From Polyangiaceae bacterium (GTDB lineage: Bacteria; Myxococcota_A; Polyangia; Polyangiales; Polyangiaceae), in contig WQYX01000001.1 in the NCBI GenBank assembly GCA_009781005.1, positions 62,001-126,000 of the forward strand: a DNA stretch of 64,000 nt, given 5' to 3'. How positions within the stretch are numbered: the stretch's first letter is position 1; each line of letters opens with the position of its first letter. Under the pieces are notes generated by a model. It saw nothing but the letters and a program-made list of their open reading frames with translations. It did not search any database and was not told the DNA's origin. Made by a program: the position numbers and the translations under genes. Below, piece after piece: positions 8,981 to 18,396 of the stretch.

Positions 8981-9379
8981 TTACCGTTTGCTGTATTGGA
9001 AGCGCTTTCGAGCGCCCGGCTGACCGTACTTCTTGCGCTCCTTCTTGCGCGCGTCGCGCGTGAGGAAGCCGGCGCGCTTGATGACCGAGCGGCGCTCTGG
9101 ATCCATGACGATGAGGGCGCGCGAGATCCCGTGACGCATGGCCTCGGCTTGGGCTGAGTGGCCGCCACCTTTGACCGTGGCCCACACGTCGAACTGGTCA
9201 GTTGCTTCGAGCAGCTCGAGGGCCTGCTTCATGACCATGATCGACGTTTCGCGCTCGAAGTACTGGTCCGCCGGCTTGTCATTCACGGTGACCTCGCCGG
9301 TGCCAGGGGAAACCCAGACACGAGCGATGGCTGTCTTGCGTTTGCCGGTCGCGTAGGTGCGGTTGGTCGCGGTGCTCAT
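8981..9379 (-). CDS. rpsI: 30S ribosomal protein S9
   Basis: The product has 132 residues, normal for bacterial S9. The N-terminus [19 protein letters not shown], the central [20 protein letters not shown] and the C-terminal tail ending RKRFQYSKR, which reaches the ribosomal P-site tRNA, are all diagnostic. It follows rplM after eight bases, the conserved L13-S9 operon order. Confidence 0.98.
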   Translation of the reverse strand: MSTATNRTYATGKRKTAIARVWVSPGTGEVTVNDKPADQYFERETSIMVMKQALELLEATDQFDVWATVKGGGHSAQAEAMRHGISRALIVMDPERRSVIKRAGFLTRDARKKERKKYGQPGARKRFQYSKR

Positions 9380-9387
9380 CTTCGTCC

Positions 9388-9882
9388 TTACTTGATCTCG
9401 AGAACCTGGGGCTTCTGCGCCGCATGCGGATGATCCGGCGTTGCGTAGACCTTCAATTTGGTGAACATCGCGCGGCCGAGAACGTTCTTCGGGAGCATCC
9501 CTTTGACGGCCTTCTCTACCGGGAAAACCGGTTTGCGCGCCATGATGCGGCGAACGCTCTCTTGCTTGAGGCCGCCAGGAATGCCCGAGTGATGCGAGTA
9601 CAGTTTCTGATCGAGCTTGTTGCCGGTGAGTTTGATTTTGTCCGCGTTCACGACGATGACGAAATCACCCACGTCGACGTGAGGAGAAAACGTTGGCTTG
9701 TGTTTGCCGCGGATGACGTGGGCGACTGCGCTTGCCAAGCGGCCGAGCGATTTGCCCGTTGCATCCACGACCCACCATGCGCGGCTTGCGTCCGCCTGTT
9801 CCTTCGTGGCCACGAAGCCCTTGTTCGGGTTGCGACGAGCGATGGGAGTTGGTTTCTCGGCGGCGGCCTCTGGCGTTGCCAT
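9388..9882 (-). CDS. rplM: 50S ribosomal protein L13
   Basis: The L13 core starts at about residue 30 ([16 protein letters not shown]) and includes the signature [23 protein letters not shown] in its usual place (quoted in part: [12 protein letters not shown]). The total of 164 residues is longer than the typical 140-150 because of a Pro/Ala/Lys-rich N-terminal extension. I chose the ATG at 9882 because AGAGGAAA stands upstream at 9887-9894; an upstream start at 9909 has no such site. First gene of the rplM-rpsI operon. Confidence 0.97.
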   Translation of the reverse strand: MATPEAAAEKPTPIARRNPNKGFVATKEQADASRAWWVVDATGKSLGRLASAVAHVIRGKHKPTFSPHVDVGDFVIVVNADKIKLTGNKLDQKLYSHHSGIPGGLKQESVRRIMARKPVFPVEKAVKGMLPKNVLGRAMFTKLKVYATPDHPHAAQKPQVLEIK

Positions 9883-10021
9883 GACATTTCCTCTGTGAAT
9901 CGCAGACACGGAAACAGGTAGCGTGCCGCGGCGAGCGGCAAGGGGGGCGAGAACGTACGAGGACCGTCGCGATTCGTCAAGATGAGAACGGTTGGACTGC
10001 TCTCAAGTTATCGTAAAGCAG

Positions 10022-11947
10022 TCAGAGTTCGATTTGCGTGCCGAGCTCGATGACGCGGTTCGGCGGAATCGAGAAGAAGGCATTTGCTGGGCGCGCGTTG
10101 CGGCTCATGAACGAAAAGAGGGCCTTTCGCCACTTTGCCATGCCGCGCCGATCCGTGATGAGCAACGTTTCGCGACCGAGGAAGAAGGTCGTGTCTGCCG
10201 TATGCGTCTCGAGACCCGCAGCTCGGCACCGCCGCATGAGATCGATGACGTTCGGTGTCTGCATGAAGCCGTAGGCCGCGATGACTTGGAAGAAGCCTTG
10301 GCCAAGATCGGCGATGCGCTCGATGCGACCGCTCTCGGTGATCTCCGGCACGTGCCACGTTTGAATAGACAGAAGCACGACTTGCTCGTGCAAGACTTTA
10401 TTGTGCTTGAAGTGGTGAAGCATCGCCGGCGGGGCGCCATCGGGATTCGACGTCATGAAGATCGCCGTGCCCCTCACGCGCTGTGGCTTGGTCTGGGCGA
10501 GGTCTTCGAGAAAGACGCTGATCGGCAATGTGGCCGCGCGGACGAATTCGCCGAGGCGGGCTCTGCCCCGGTGCCACGTCGTCATGAGCGTGAAGATGCC
10601 GAGACCCACGGCAAGCGGAAACCAGCCGCCCTCGGAAACCTTGTCCACGTTCGCGGTGAAGAACGACAGGTCGACAAAAAGAAAGCAGACGACGAGACCC
10701 ATCGACCAAAACCTGCTCCAGCCCCAGCGACGCGCGACGCCGTAAAAGAGCAGACTCGTGATGCTCATCGTGCCGGTCACGGCAATGCCGTACGCCGCGG
10801 CGAGTTTTGAAGACTCTTGCAGCGTGAGCACGAGCGCCGAGCACGCGATCATCAGGCCCGAGTTGATCTCCGGAATATAGATCTGGCCTTCGGCAGTGCC
10901 CGACGTGTGCTTGATGGTGACGCGCGGCCAGTAGCCGAGTTGAACGGCTTGCTGGGTCATCGAGAACGCGCCGGAGATGAGCGCTTGTGACGCGACGATG
11001 GTGGCGAGTGTTGCGATGGCGACGAGCGGGTAGCGCCAGACGCCCGAGACCATGTCGAAAAACGGGTTGTCGGCGGCGCCGCGCTCGATGAGGAGCGAGG
11101 CCTGACCGAAGTAACAGAGGATGAGCGCCGGATAGACGACGCAAAACCAGGCCGCGCGAATGGGTTTACGACCGAAGTGGCCCATGTCCGCGTAAAGCGC
11201 CTCGCCGCCCGTGATGCAGAGGACGACCGCGCCGAGGATGAGAAAACCATGCACTCCGTGCGCGGCGAAGAATTGGATCGCGTACGTGGGGCTGACGGCG
11301 GCGAGCACGCTCGGATGCTTGATGATCCAAGAGAGGCCGATTCCGCCGATCGTCAGAAGCCAGACGAGCATCGTGGGTCCGAACACCGCGCCCACCCCCG
11401 CCGTCCCTCGCCGCTGCGCGAGAAACAGCATGATCAGGATCACGACGGTGAGCGCGACGATGAACGTCCTAGATGCGAGGATCCCAGATGCGCCGCCCGC
11501 GCCGAGACCTTCGACGGCGCTGAGTACGCTGATGGCCGGCGTGATGACTCCGTCGCCGTAGAGGAGCGCGGCGCCGAAGAGGCCGAGCATCACGTAAGTG
11601 CGAACGGACCGCGTCTCCTTGCCGACCTTGGGCTTGAGCAGCGCGAGCAGTGCGAGGATGCCGCCTTCGCCATGGTTGTCTGCACGCATGACGAATATCA
11701 TGTATTTTACAACAATAACGAGCGTGAGCGACCAGAAGACGAGTGAGACGACGCCGAGCACGTTCGCCGGAGTGACGGGCACGCCGTGCTCGCCGGAGAA
11801 GCATTCCTTCAGCGAGTAGAGCGGCGATGTACCGATGTCGCCGTAGACGACACCGAGTGCGGCGAGCGACAACTTCGACAGATCACCCAACCCATGAATC
11901 TGTGGGGCGTGGGTGACTTCCCCGGCTTGCGCTGGCGCAGAGCTCAT
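10022..11947 (-). CDS. kup: Kup-type potassium uptake protein
   Basis: The product has 641 residues, close to the normal length of about 620-630. LAALGVVYGDIGTSPLYSLKE at the N-terminus is the family signature (core GDIGTSPLY), followed by about twelve membrane segments and a cytoplasmic C-terminal domain of about 180 residues. It imports K+ (and Cs+) by symport with H+ across the inner membrane. I chose the ATG at 11947, directly before the conserved region; the reading frame runs on upstream through the divergent thioredoxin gene without coding signal. No kdp or trk genes are nearby. Confidence 0.95.
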   Translation of the reverse strand: MSSAPAQAGEVTHAPQIHGLGDLSKLSLAALGVVYGDIGTSPLYSLKECFSGEHGVPVTPANVLGVVSLVFWSLTLVIVVKYMIFVMRADNHGEGGILALLALLKPKVGKETRSVRTYVMLGLFGAALLYGDGVITPAISVLSAVEGLGAGGASGILASRTFIVALTVVILIMLFLAQRRGTAGVGAVFGPTMLVWLLTIGGIGLSWIIKHPSVLAAVSPTYAIQFFAAHGVHGFLILGAVVLCITGGEALYADMGHFGRKPIRAAWFCVVYPALILCYFGQASLLIERGAADNPFFDMVSGVWRYPLVAIATLATIVASQALISGAFSMTQQAVQLGYWPRVTIKHTSGTAEGQIYIPEINSGLMIACSALVLTLQESSKLAAAYGIAVTGTMSITSLLFYGVARRWGWSRFWSMGLVVCFLFVDLSFFTANVDKVSEGGWFPLAVGLGIFTLMTTWHRGRARLGEFVRAATLPISVFLEDLAQTKPQRVRGTAIFMTSNPDGAPPAMLHHFKHNKVLHEQVVLLSIQTWHVPEITESGRIERIADLGQGFFQVIAAYGFMQTPNVIDLMRRCRAAGLETHTADTTFFLGRETLLITDRRGMAKWRKALFSFMSRNARPANAFFSIPPNRVIELGTQIEL

Positions 11948-12020
11948 GAAGCAACGGCTCACGTTAGCCCACCATCCGGCGGGCGTGCAACGAGGCTGCG
12001 TGCTATGCGACTCGGGCAGG

Positions 12021-12599
12021 ATGAGCCAGAACGCTTCCAACACGCGAGGCGACGTCCGCGAAGACGCGCTCGAGAAGCGCTCCAGCGTGGTGCGCTCGGT
12101 GCTGGTCATCCTCGCTCTCGGCGCCGGTTTCATCGTCGTTCCGCGCGTGATGCATGGCTACGTGAACCGAGGTCCCGCGGAAGATGCGCCGGACTTTACG
12201 GCCGTCGTGGTCGCCAACGCTCCGGACGGTCAGAAATCGCTGAACCTCGCGGCGCTGCGCGGCCACCCGGTGCTGCTCGATTTCTGGGCCACGTGGTGCC
12301 CTCCGTGCCAGGCCGAACTACCCATCATGAACGGGCTCGCTGCACGCTTCAAGGACAAGGGGCTCGTCGTCGTCGGCGTCAATACGAGCGACGAGGAAGG
12401 CCTTGCCGCGCCTCTCGTTGCTCGGCGCAACATCGGCTTCCCCATTGTGTATGACCGTGGCGACGCCATCGCGAGCAAGTACGGCGTGAACAATCTTCCA
12501 ACGCTCGTCCTGGTATCGAAAGAAGGAAAGATCGTCGCCGTCCGTCGCGGCGTCACCAGCGACTCCGACCTCGAACGTCTGATCCGACGAGAGCTTTAG
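12021..12599 (+). CDS. TlpA/ResA-like thioredoxin, membrane-anchored
   Basis: The product has 192 residues. One membrane segment (about 23-42) is followed by a periplasmic thioredoxin fold with the active site TWCPPC at 91-96 and the cis-proline region NNLPTLVLVS. Such proteins reduce or isomerise disulfides outside the inner membrane, often for cytochrome c maturation. A CcmE homologue (22 kb) and a multihaem cytochrome (51 kb) are in the window, though not adjacent. The ATG at 12021 gives the anchor right after a short cytoplasmic tail. It is divergent from kup and converges on the ABC ATPase with a four-base overlap. Confidence 0.85.
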   Translation: MSQNASNTRGDVREDALEKRSSVVRSVLVILALGAGFIVVPRVMHGYVNRGPAEDAPDFTAVVVANAPDGQKSLNLAALRGHPVLLDFWATWCPPCQAELPIMNGLAARFKDKGLVVVGVNTSDEEGLAAPLVARRNIGFPIVYDRGDAIASKYGVNNLPTLVLVSKEGKIVAVRRGVTSDSDLERLIRREL

Positions 12600-13414
12600 G
12601 CCCGTGCACGCATCGGTAGGAAGAAGCGCGCCCCGGTGAGATCGTTGACGCCGCAATAGAGGTCGGCGTCGAACGTTTCCTTCAGCGTGCTCCATGTCAT
12701 GACTTCGTCGACGCGTCCTTGCGCGATGACGCGCCCATCTTTCATGAGCACGACGCGATCGGCGAACTGCGCGGCGACGTTGAGATCGTGCATGACGACG
12801 AGGCACGCGAGCGCGCGCTCCTTCACCTCGGTTGCGAGGAGCTCGTAGAGATCCATCTGGTGGCGCACGTCGAGAAACGCGCCCGGCTCGTCGAGCAAGA
12901 GCACCTTTGGTTCCTGCGCGAGCGCGCGTGCAATGGCGACGCGTTTCTGCTCGCCGCCCGAGAGCGCGTGAGCGGGTCTGTCTGCGAGCGCGGTGAGGTC
13001 GCATCGAACGATGGCGTCTTCGACAACGGTGGCGTCCTTGTCACCAAGGATCATCCATGCACCTTGGTGAGGTGCTCGTCCCATGGTCACCACTTGTCGC
13101 ACGGTGAAGCCGAGGGCGTGTTGCTGCATTTGTTCGACGACGGCGAGCGAACGCGCCACGCTGGCTTTTCTGCGCGAAGAGGCGCCCGCGCAGAGCGGTT
13201 CGTCGAGCAGGAGTACCGTGCCGCGCGCCGGCGGAAGCAACCCCGACGCCACGCGAACGAGCGTGGTCTTGCCCGCGCCGTTCGGACCGAGCACGCACAC
13301 GAGCTCCCCTGCGCGCACGGCAAGATCGACGTCGCGCAGTTGCGCGCGCTCGTCCTTCACGGCGCCGTAGGAGGCCGTGACGTTTCGAAAGGCGAGGCAG
13401 GCACGCGGGTGCAA
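12596..13414 (-). CDS. ABC transporter ATP-binding protein, siderophore/haem/B12 type
   Basis: Walker A GPNGAGKTTL, signature LSGGEQKRVAIARAL, Walker B KVLLLDEPGAFLD and the H-loop VVMHDLN are all intact. The distance between motifs and the VRQVVTMGRAPHQGAW stretch fit the FecE/BtuD/HmuV branch, which energises uptake of chelated iron, haem or cobalamin. No permease or binding-protein gene is next to it, so it is an isolated component here. The start is unclear: the frame stays open to 13603, and TTG at 13414 gives the family-like N-terminus HPRACLAFRNVTASYG without a good ribosome site. Confidence 0.85.
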   Translation of the reverse strand: MHPRACLAFRNVTASYGAVKDERAQLRDVDLAVRAGELVCVLGPNGAGKTTLVRVASGLLPPARGTVLLLDEPLCAGASSRRKASVARSLAVVEQMQQHALGFTVRQVVTMGRAPHQGAWMILGDKDATVVEDAIVRCDLTALADRPAHALSGGEQKRVAIARALAQEPKVLLLDEPGAFLDVRHQMDLYELLATEVKERALACLVVMHDLNVAAQFADRVVLMKDGRVIAQGRVDEVMTWSTLKETFDADLYCGVNDLTGARFFLPMRARA

Positions 13415-13452
13415 ACTCAGAGACTCGTCGATAGCACGCCACCCTTGACGCG

Positions 13453-13575
13453 ATGACGACCTCCGTCTCTTCTTCTCCTGCCCGTGCGCCGATGAAGCTT
13501 GGCGCGCTTGCGCAGCCTTGGTTCGACGACGAGCGACCAGTTCGATGCGAGCTCGACGCCCTTTCACGCTCGTAG
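13453..13575 (+). CDS. Possible small protein of 40 residues
   Basis: An ATG-to-TAG frame of 41 codons lies in the gap upstream of the ABC ATPase, on the opposite strand. It contains a Pro-rich start and the stretch KLGALAQPWFDDERPVRCEL. I recognise no family and there is no strong ribosome site. It could be a real small protein, a remnant of a longer gene, or chance. Confidence 0.22.
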   Translation: MTTSVSSSPARAPMKLGALAQPWFDDERPVRCELDALSRS

Positions 13576-13657
13576 CTTCCCGTTTAAAGCGATTCGGCGG
13601 CAAAAAGTGACAGGAGCAGAAATCGCGTGCACTATCGATTTTTGTGCGCTAACGTAA

Positions 13658-14323
13658 ATGTTTTACGTGGAAAACAAGCCTCAGCCCGATAGCGCGGATT
13701 TGTCCGCAGGTGATGTTGTCGCAGATCAGCCGCGGCGCGTCATCAAGCGGTACTCGAACCGCAAGCTATACGACACGAAGGACAGCCGCTACGTCACGCT
13801 TCTGCAGATCGCGGAGATGATTCGCACGGGTGAGGAAGTGCAGATCATCGACAACAACACGAAAGACGATCTCACCGAGGTTACTCTCGCGCAGATCATC
13901 TACGAAGAGCAGAAGCAGAAGACATCCACGCGCCGTAGCGTGCCGCTCCAGGCGTTGAAGGAGCTTATCCACCAGCGCACCGAAAAGGTGCTCAGCGATT
14001 TGCGCGAAGGTCCGATCGGCCGCCTCATCCCCGGTGCAAAGTCGGGTGAGCCAACGGTTCCGCCGGTCTCCGCGGCGGAAGAAGAAGCGACCGAGGAGAC
14101 CGCACCGTCCGCAGCCGCGGCGGCTTTGAAGCCGAGCCTCGTGGATCAGGCGAAGGAAACGCTCGAAGACTGGCAGCAAAGGATCGACGAGCGCGTGAAA
14201 GCCATCGTCCCAGGCATTCTGCCGTGGCAACAGCTACAGCAGCTACAGCATGAGGTTAGCCGTCTCAACGCACGCGTCGACGAGCTCGAAGAGCAACTAA
14301 AGTCGCACGAGAAGCGCCCATAG
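13658..14323 (+). CDS. Polyhydroxyalkanoate synthesis regulator-like protein (PhaR family)
   Basis: The product has 221 residues. Residues 27-84 match the PHB/PHA accumulation regulator DNA-binding domain ([20 protein letters not shown] is the hallmark). A low-complexity Ala/Glu linker and a C-terminal coiled coil ([20 protein letters not shown]) follow, suggesting oligomerisation. In other bacteria PhaR binds DNA and PHA granules and represses phasin genes. No PHA synthase is in this window, so a broader regulatory role is possible. Palindromic element D1 begins nine bases after the stop. Confidence 0.85.
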   Translation: MFYVENKPQPDSADLSAGDVVADQPRRVIKRYSNRKLYDTKDSRYVTLLQIAEMIRTGEEVQIIDNNTKDDLTEVTLAQIIYEEQKQKTSTRRSVPLQALKELIHQRTEKVLSDLREGPIGRLIPGAKSGEPTVPPVSAAEEEATEETAPSAAAAALKPSLVDQAKETLEDWQQRIDERVKAIVPGILPWQQLQQLQHEVSRLNARVDELEEQLKSHEKRP

Positions 14324-14332
14324 CTTATTTAA

Positions 14333-14652
14333 ACCGCTTTCAAGTTGACGCGAGGTTTGGAACCCCTCGTAGGTTGCTCCCGTCGTCTTTTGGTCGATTT
14401 GCGTCGCATCGCTTCGTTGCTCCCCCTCGAGCTGCACAAGCAGCTCTCGTCGGAGCGCCTCGCGCTGCTGGCTTCGCGGTGCGACGCCGTGTGCGTGTGC
14501 TACTTGCACACGCACCTTGCAACTCGGCCAAAATACTCGGTCCACAACCTTCAGCGGACCGGAACAGCCTTCCCAGCCCGCGCGCAGGAAGGGCCACGGA
14601 GGTCCCGCCGAAGGCGCCGGCGATGCCGGGATCGCGTCAAATCGAAAGCGGT
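14333..14652. repeat. Palindromic element D1 (family D, long form)
   Basis: About 320 bp bounded by ACCGCTTTCAAGTTGACGCG and, on the other strand, ACCGCTTTCGATTTGACGCG. It holds the family D core GCGGACCGGAACAGCC but also about 190 bp not seen in the shorter copies (29867, 48269, 51994). It fills most of the gap between the PhaR-like gene and the sigma factor; no gene is visible in it. Confidence 0.8.
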
Positions 14653-14718
14653 CGACGTTTGGAATATGGTCCTTAGCCTCTCTGTTGGTCCTCCACAGAA
14701 AGGCGACTGTACGCGCCC

Positions 14719-15390
14719 ATGAGCTCCAGCGTCGTAGACAAAAAGAAGCAGGTTGACGTTTTCGCCGAGGAGGCGGTCGGCCATCTTGACGCGCTCTACA
14801 GCGTCGCATGCAAGCTCACGCGTAATCCCACGCACGCCGAAGATTTGGTGCAAGACACGCTGCTCAAAGCCATGCGGGCGCGCGACCAGTTCCACGCTGG
14901 CACGAACCTCAAAGCGTGGCTTTTTCGCATTCTCACGAACACGTTCATCAACAAGTATCGTCGCGGCGGGCTCGAACGATCCATCCTCGAGGGTCCTGAC
15001 GCCGATCCGCTCGTCGACGGTTGGGTGAGCGCGTCCACCATGCGGCAGCTTCGGGACCCTGAGCAGCAGGCGCTCTTGCCCATCGTCGAGGGCGAAGTGC
15101 AGCGTGCGCTCGATGCGCTGCCAACCGAGTTCAAGCTTGCGGTGATTCTCTGCGACGTCGAAGAGTTCAGCTACGAAGAGATTGCGCAGATCATGGGCTG
15201 CCCCGTTGGCACCGTGATGAGCCGCCTTCACCGCGGACGAAAACTTCTTCAGCGTTCCCTCTACAATCATGCTCTCGCCCTCGGTATCGTAAAAGGCGAG
15301 CCCGTGGCCGAAGCGAAGATCGAAACGAAACAAGACCAACGCCCCGCAGATCTCGCAGCGTTCCGTGCGCGAAAGCGGGGAGTGGCGTAG
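14719..15390 (+). CDS. ECF-type RNA polymerase sigma factor
   Basis: The product has 223 residues. Region 2 contains [21 protein letters not shown] and [19 protein letters not shown]; region 4 contains [41 protein letters not shown]. These are typical of RpoE-like ECF sigma factors. A 30-residue basic tail extends past region 4. The zinc-finger anti-sigma gene starts two bases after its stop, so the pair is one operon and the regulator is expected to be held inactive until a signal arrives. Confidence 0.93.
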   Translation: MSSSVVDKKKQVDVFAEEAVGHLDALYSVACKLTRNPTHAEDLVQDTLLKAMRARDQFHAGTNLKAWLFRILTNTFINKYRRGGLERSILEGPDADPLVDGWVSASTMRQLRDPEQQALLPIVEGEVQRALDALPTEFKLAVILCDVEEFSYEEIAQIMGCPVGTVMSRLHRGRKLLQRSLYNHALALGIVKGEPVAEAKIETKQDQRPADLAAFRARKRGVA

Positions 15391-15392
15391 TC

Positions 15393-16298
15393 ATGATTCT
15401 CGATGGCTGTAAAGCAACTGTTCGCTTGCTCGAACCGCTTCTCGATGGCGCGCTCGATCCTGTGAAGACCCTCGAAGTCGAGGATCACGTTGCAGCGTGT
15501 GAAGTTTGCCGCGAACGGTTCGCATTGGATCGCGCGATGCGCGGCTCGTTGAAGAAGAGCGTTCGTGTGGAAGCTCCGAGTGATGTGCGTGCTCGCATGC
15601 TTGCCGCTCTTGCGGGGGAGAGCGTGCGTGAGCAGGAGCGAATGCAACATCCCGCAGAGGAGGCGCCGTTCGCGCTCGTTGCAGGCGCCGAGAAGAGTTC
15701 GCATGAGGCACGGTCCGATCGCGGCATGCTTCGCCATTGGCGCACGGTGCTTCCGCTCGCCAGCGCCGCGGCGCTCGCACTCGCGTGGGCTTCGGCGGCG
15801 AAGCAGCCTGTCCTTCAGGGATCCACGGACGTGATGCGCGCGGGCTTTGGCAACGACGAGCTGCTTCGCGATTTCGTCGCGCAGCACTCGCGTCCGCTCC
15901 CGCCCGAGCAAACCGATCCCACGCAGGTGCAGAAACTCGAACGTTACGTCGGCGTGCCCGTGCACGTCCCTCACTTCACGCAAGCGCAGAACGCGCATTT
16001 CGTCGGCGGGCGGCTCGTTCCCCTGCACGGTGGCGAGCGCGCTGCCATGCTCCAGTACGAACTTCAGCAAGGGAGCAGCGTCCAGCGCGTGACGATTTTC
16101 GTGTATAATCCACGTAACGTGCAGGTGAGCGGAGCGTACCTTGCGCCGCGCGCCGTCGGCACCACCGAGGTCCGCGTGGGGCAAACGGATGGCTACTCGG
16201 TTGCGGTAACGCAGCAAGGCGGTGTGGGTTACACCATCGCGAGCGATCTCGATCCCGAGAGCAGCGCGATGCTCATTGCCTCCGCCCACCGCGACTGA
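15393..16298 (+). CDS. Zinc-finger anti-sigma factor, membrane-anchored
   Basis: The product has 301 residues. The ZAS motif is His32-x3-Cys36-x2-Cys39 (EVEDHVAACEVC), the metal site of anti-ECF factors that bind the sigma factor in the cytoplasm. A single hydrophobic segment (about residues 114-130, LPLASAAALALAWASAA) is followed by a periplasmic domain of about 165 residues with no family I recognise; it probably senses the signal. Placed two bases after the sigma gene. Confidence 0.9.
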   Translation: MILDGCKATVRLLEPLLDGALDPVKTLEVEDHVAACEVCRERFALDRAMRGSLKKSVRVEAPSDVRARMLAALAGESVREQERMQHPAEEAPFALVAGAEKSSHEARSDRGMLRHWRTVLPLASAAALALAWASAAKQPVLQGSTDVMRAGFGNDELLRDFVAQHSRPLPPEQTDPTQVQKLERYVGVPVHVPHFTQAQNAHFVGGRLVPLHGGERAAMLQYELQQGSSVQRVTIFVYNPRNVQVSGAYLAPRAVGTTEVRVGQTDGYSVAVTQQGGVGYTIASDLDPESSAMLIASAHRD

Positions 16299-16383
16299 AA
16301 ACGCGTTTTTTCTAGCTAACACGAGCTGACTTGCTTCGGGCGAAAGGGGCACAGTAGGCTGCGACGTAGCGAGGGAATTTCGC

Positions 16384-17349
16384 ATGCGCTTCGTTTACGT
16401 CATGGACCCGATGGATCGTGTTCTTCCAGACAAGGATACGACCTTTGCGTTCCAACGAGCCGCGCAAGCACGTGGCCATGTGGCTCTGCACTGCGAGCCG
16501 CGCGATCTGTTCGTGAAGGATGGCGAGGTTTGGGCGCGCACGCGCCGCCTTGTCGTGAGCAATACGGCTCCCCACGCCGTGTTCGGCGCCAACGAGGATG
16601 TCCGGCTTGCGGATGTCGATGCTGTCTTGATCCGCAAAGATCCGCCGTTCGACGCGCTCTATTTGTACGCGACCCAGCTACTCGAGCTCGCGCGCGACAA
16701 GACTGTCATCATGAACGATCCGCGCGGGCTACGCGACAGCAACGAAAAGCTTTACACGCTTCATTTCAAGAAATGGATGCCGCGTACGCTCGTGTCTTCG
16801 AACGAAGAGCAGTTGCTCTCCTTCTTGAAGAATGACATCGACGGTCATGGTGTCGTAAAGCCCCTCGATCTTGCTGGCGGAAGCGGCGTGATGATGCTCG
16901 CTCCGGGCGACAAAAACACGCGCTCGATCCTCCAGCTTCTCTCAGATGATGGACGGCGTCTCGTGATGCTGCAGGAGTTTCTTCCCGACGTCGTTCGCGG
17001 TGACAAACGCATGCTCTTGCTGGATGGGCAGATCCTCGGCGCCATCAACCGCGTCCCGCGCTCCGACGATCTTCGCTCGAACATCCACGTAGGCGGAAGT
17101 GTTGAGCCGTGCGCTGTCACCGATCATGAGCGCGCCATGGTTTCTGATATTGCTCCGCGCTTGGTGCGCGACGGTCTCGTGTTCGTGGGCCTCGACGTCA
17201 TTGGTGGCAAGCTCACCGAGGTCAATGTCACGTCGCCCACGGGCATCCAGCAACTCAGTCACCACTTGAATCGCGACGTTGCAGAGGACGTCGTCGTGTG
17301 GCTCGAATGCGCGGCCAACAGGCTCCGCGCAGCCACGAACGCGTCGTAG
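16384..17349 (+). CDS. gshB: Glutathione synthase
   Basis: The product has 321 residues, the standard length. MRFVYVMDPMDRV, VLIRKDPPFDALYLYATQLLE (core RKDPPFD), KPLDLAGGSGV and the C-terminal ATP-grasp metal site EVNVTSPTGIQQL are diagnostic. It joins glycine to gamma-glutamylcysteine using ATP in the cytoplasm. The gshA partner is not in the window. The FHA gene starts five bases after its stop, so the two may be co-transcribed. Confidence 0.96.
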   Translation: MRFVYVMDPMDRVLPDKDTTFAFQRAAQARGHVALHCEPRDLFVKDGEVWARTRRLVVSNTAPHAVFGANEDVRLADVDAVLIRKDPPFDALYLYATQLLELARDKTVIMNDPRGLRDSNEKLYTLHFKKWMPRTLVSSNEEQLLSFLKNDIDGHGVVKPLDLAGGSGVMMLAPGDKNTRSILQLLSDDGRRLVMLQEFLPDVVRGDKRMLLLDGQILGAINRVPRSDDLRSNIHVGGSVEPCAVTDHERAMVSDIAPRLVRDGLVFVGLDVIGGKLTEVNVTSPTGIQQLSHHLNRDVAEDVVVWLECAANRLRAATNAS

Positions 17350-17353
17350 CTCG

Positions 17354-18328
17354 ATGCCCATCACGATCATCATCCGAACGGTGGCCGAGAGCGGCGGCAC
17401 TGACGAACCCCCGTCGCTCACGTTCGATGGTACGCGCATCGTGATTGGGCGCGGATCGGGCAGCGACGTGCGTCTGCCCGATCCAACCGTGAGCACGCGC
17501 CACGCAACGATTCGTGCGCTCGACACGGAGTACGCAGTCGTTGACGAAGACAGCACGAACGGCACGCTCGTCGGCGGCGTCAAACTCGTGCCGCAGACAC
17601 CGCGCATCGTAAAATCCGGCGATATGGTGCGCATTGGGCGCGTCTGGCTCGAAGTCATGATTGGGCAGAAGGCCGCGACAGCCGATCTCGGGCTCGCCAC
17701 GCGCGATCTTGCCCTCGCGCTCGTTCGCGCCGCGATGAATGCGCTCGGTGACGACACGGTCACCAAGCTCCGCATCGTCGAGGGTGCAGATCTCGGTGGG
17801 GTTCTTCGCTTGACCGACTCCGAACATTGCTACCTCATTGGTCGCGCCGAGCGGTGCGATCTGCCGCTTGCCGATCAGGATTGCTCTCGCGAGCATGCAT
17901 CGGTGACGAGACGCGGGGGCCAAGTATTTCTGCGCGACAACGATTCGCACAACGGCGTCGTGCTCGGAGAATCACGCATCCCCAGAGGTCGCGACGTGCC
18001 GTGGCGATCGCCCATGATGGCCCGCATTGGTTGTACGGTGCTTGCCCTCGATGAACCCGTCACGCGTGCGCTCGCAGAGCTCGAGGCAGCGGCCGACGAA
18101 CCGCTTGCCGAAGAGGACGCGCCCGCGCCGCCGCCGCCATCGCGCATATGCGGCGCTTCACGTGCGAGCGAGGCACCGGTCATGCCTGTTGCGCAGATCG
18201 ATCCCAGGACGAACATCGCCCCGCGCCGCCGCCCGCGCCGCTGGAGCATCACCGAGATCCTCATCGTTGTGTTCGCGAGCGCCGTCATTGCCGTAAGTGT
18301 TGCGGCCCTCGCCTGGGTGCTGAAGTGA
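17354..18328 (+). CDS. Double-FHA protein with C-terminal membrane anchor
   Basis: The product has 324 residues. FHA 1 (IGRGSGSDVRLPD, VSTRHATI, STNGTLV) and FHA 2 (IGRAERCDLPLAD, CSREHASV, SHNGVVLG) both keep the phosphothreonine-contact residues. A Pro/Glu-rich stretch and a basic segment (APRRRPRRW) come before one membrane helix near the C-terminus (ILIVVFASAVIAVSVAALAWVL). This puts the FHA domains in the cytoplasm, tethered to the membrane. It is likely to bind a kinase-modified partner. A perfect hairpin follows the stop. Confidence 0.87.
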   Translation: MPITIIIRTVAESGGTDEPPSLTFDGTRIVIGRGSGSDVRLPDPTVSTRHATIRALDTEYAVVDEDSTNGTLVGGVKLVPQTPRIVKSGDMVRIGRVWLEVMIGQKAATADLGLATRDLALALVRAAMNALGDDTVTKLRIVEGADLGGVLRLTDSEHCYLIGRAERCDLPLADQDCSREHASVTRRGGQVFLRDNDSHNGVVLGESRIPRGRDVPWRSPMMARIGCTVLALDEPVTRALAELEAAADEPLAEEDAPAPPPPSRICGASRASEAPVMPVAQIDPRTNIAPRRRPRRWSITEILIVVFASAVIAVSVAALAWVLK

Positions 18329-18359
18329 AAAAGTCGCCGGGGGATCTCCCAACGGATTA

Positions 18360-18391
18360 GCGCTACTGCCGGAAGTATTCCGGCAGTAGCG
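18360..18391. terminator. Short hairpin E1 (family E)
   Basis: CGCTACTGCCGGAA, loop GTA, TTCCGGCAGTAGCG: a perfect 14-base stem. It lies between the converging ends of the FHA gene and the first cysteine-rich lipoprotein gene and could end transcription from both sides. Similar hairpins are at 20739 and 56001, and a half copy near 56169. Confidence 0.7.
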
Positions 18392-18396
18392 TTAGG

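Noticed and set aside
11948-12133. Upstream extension of kup
   Set aside because: It overlaps the divergent thioredoxin gene and is not conserved-looking; the Kup N-terminus begins near 11947.
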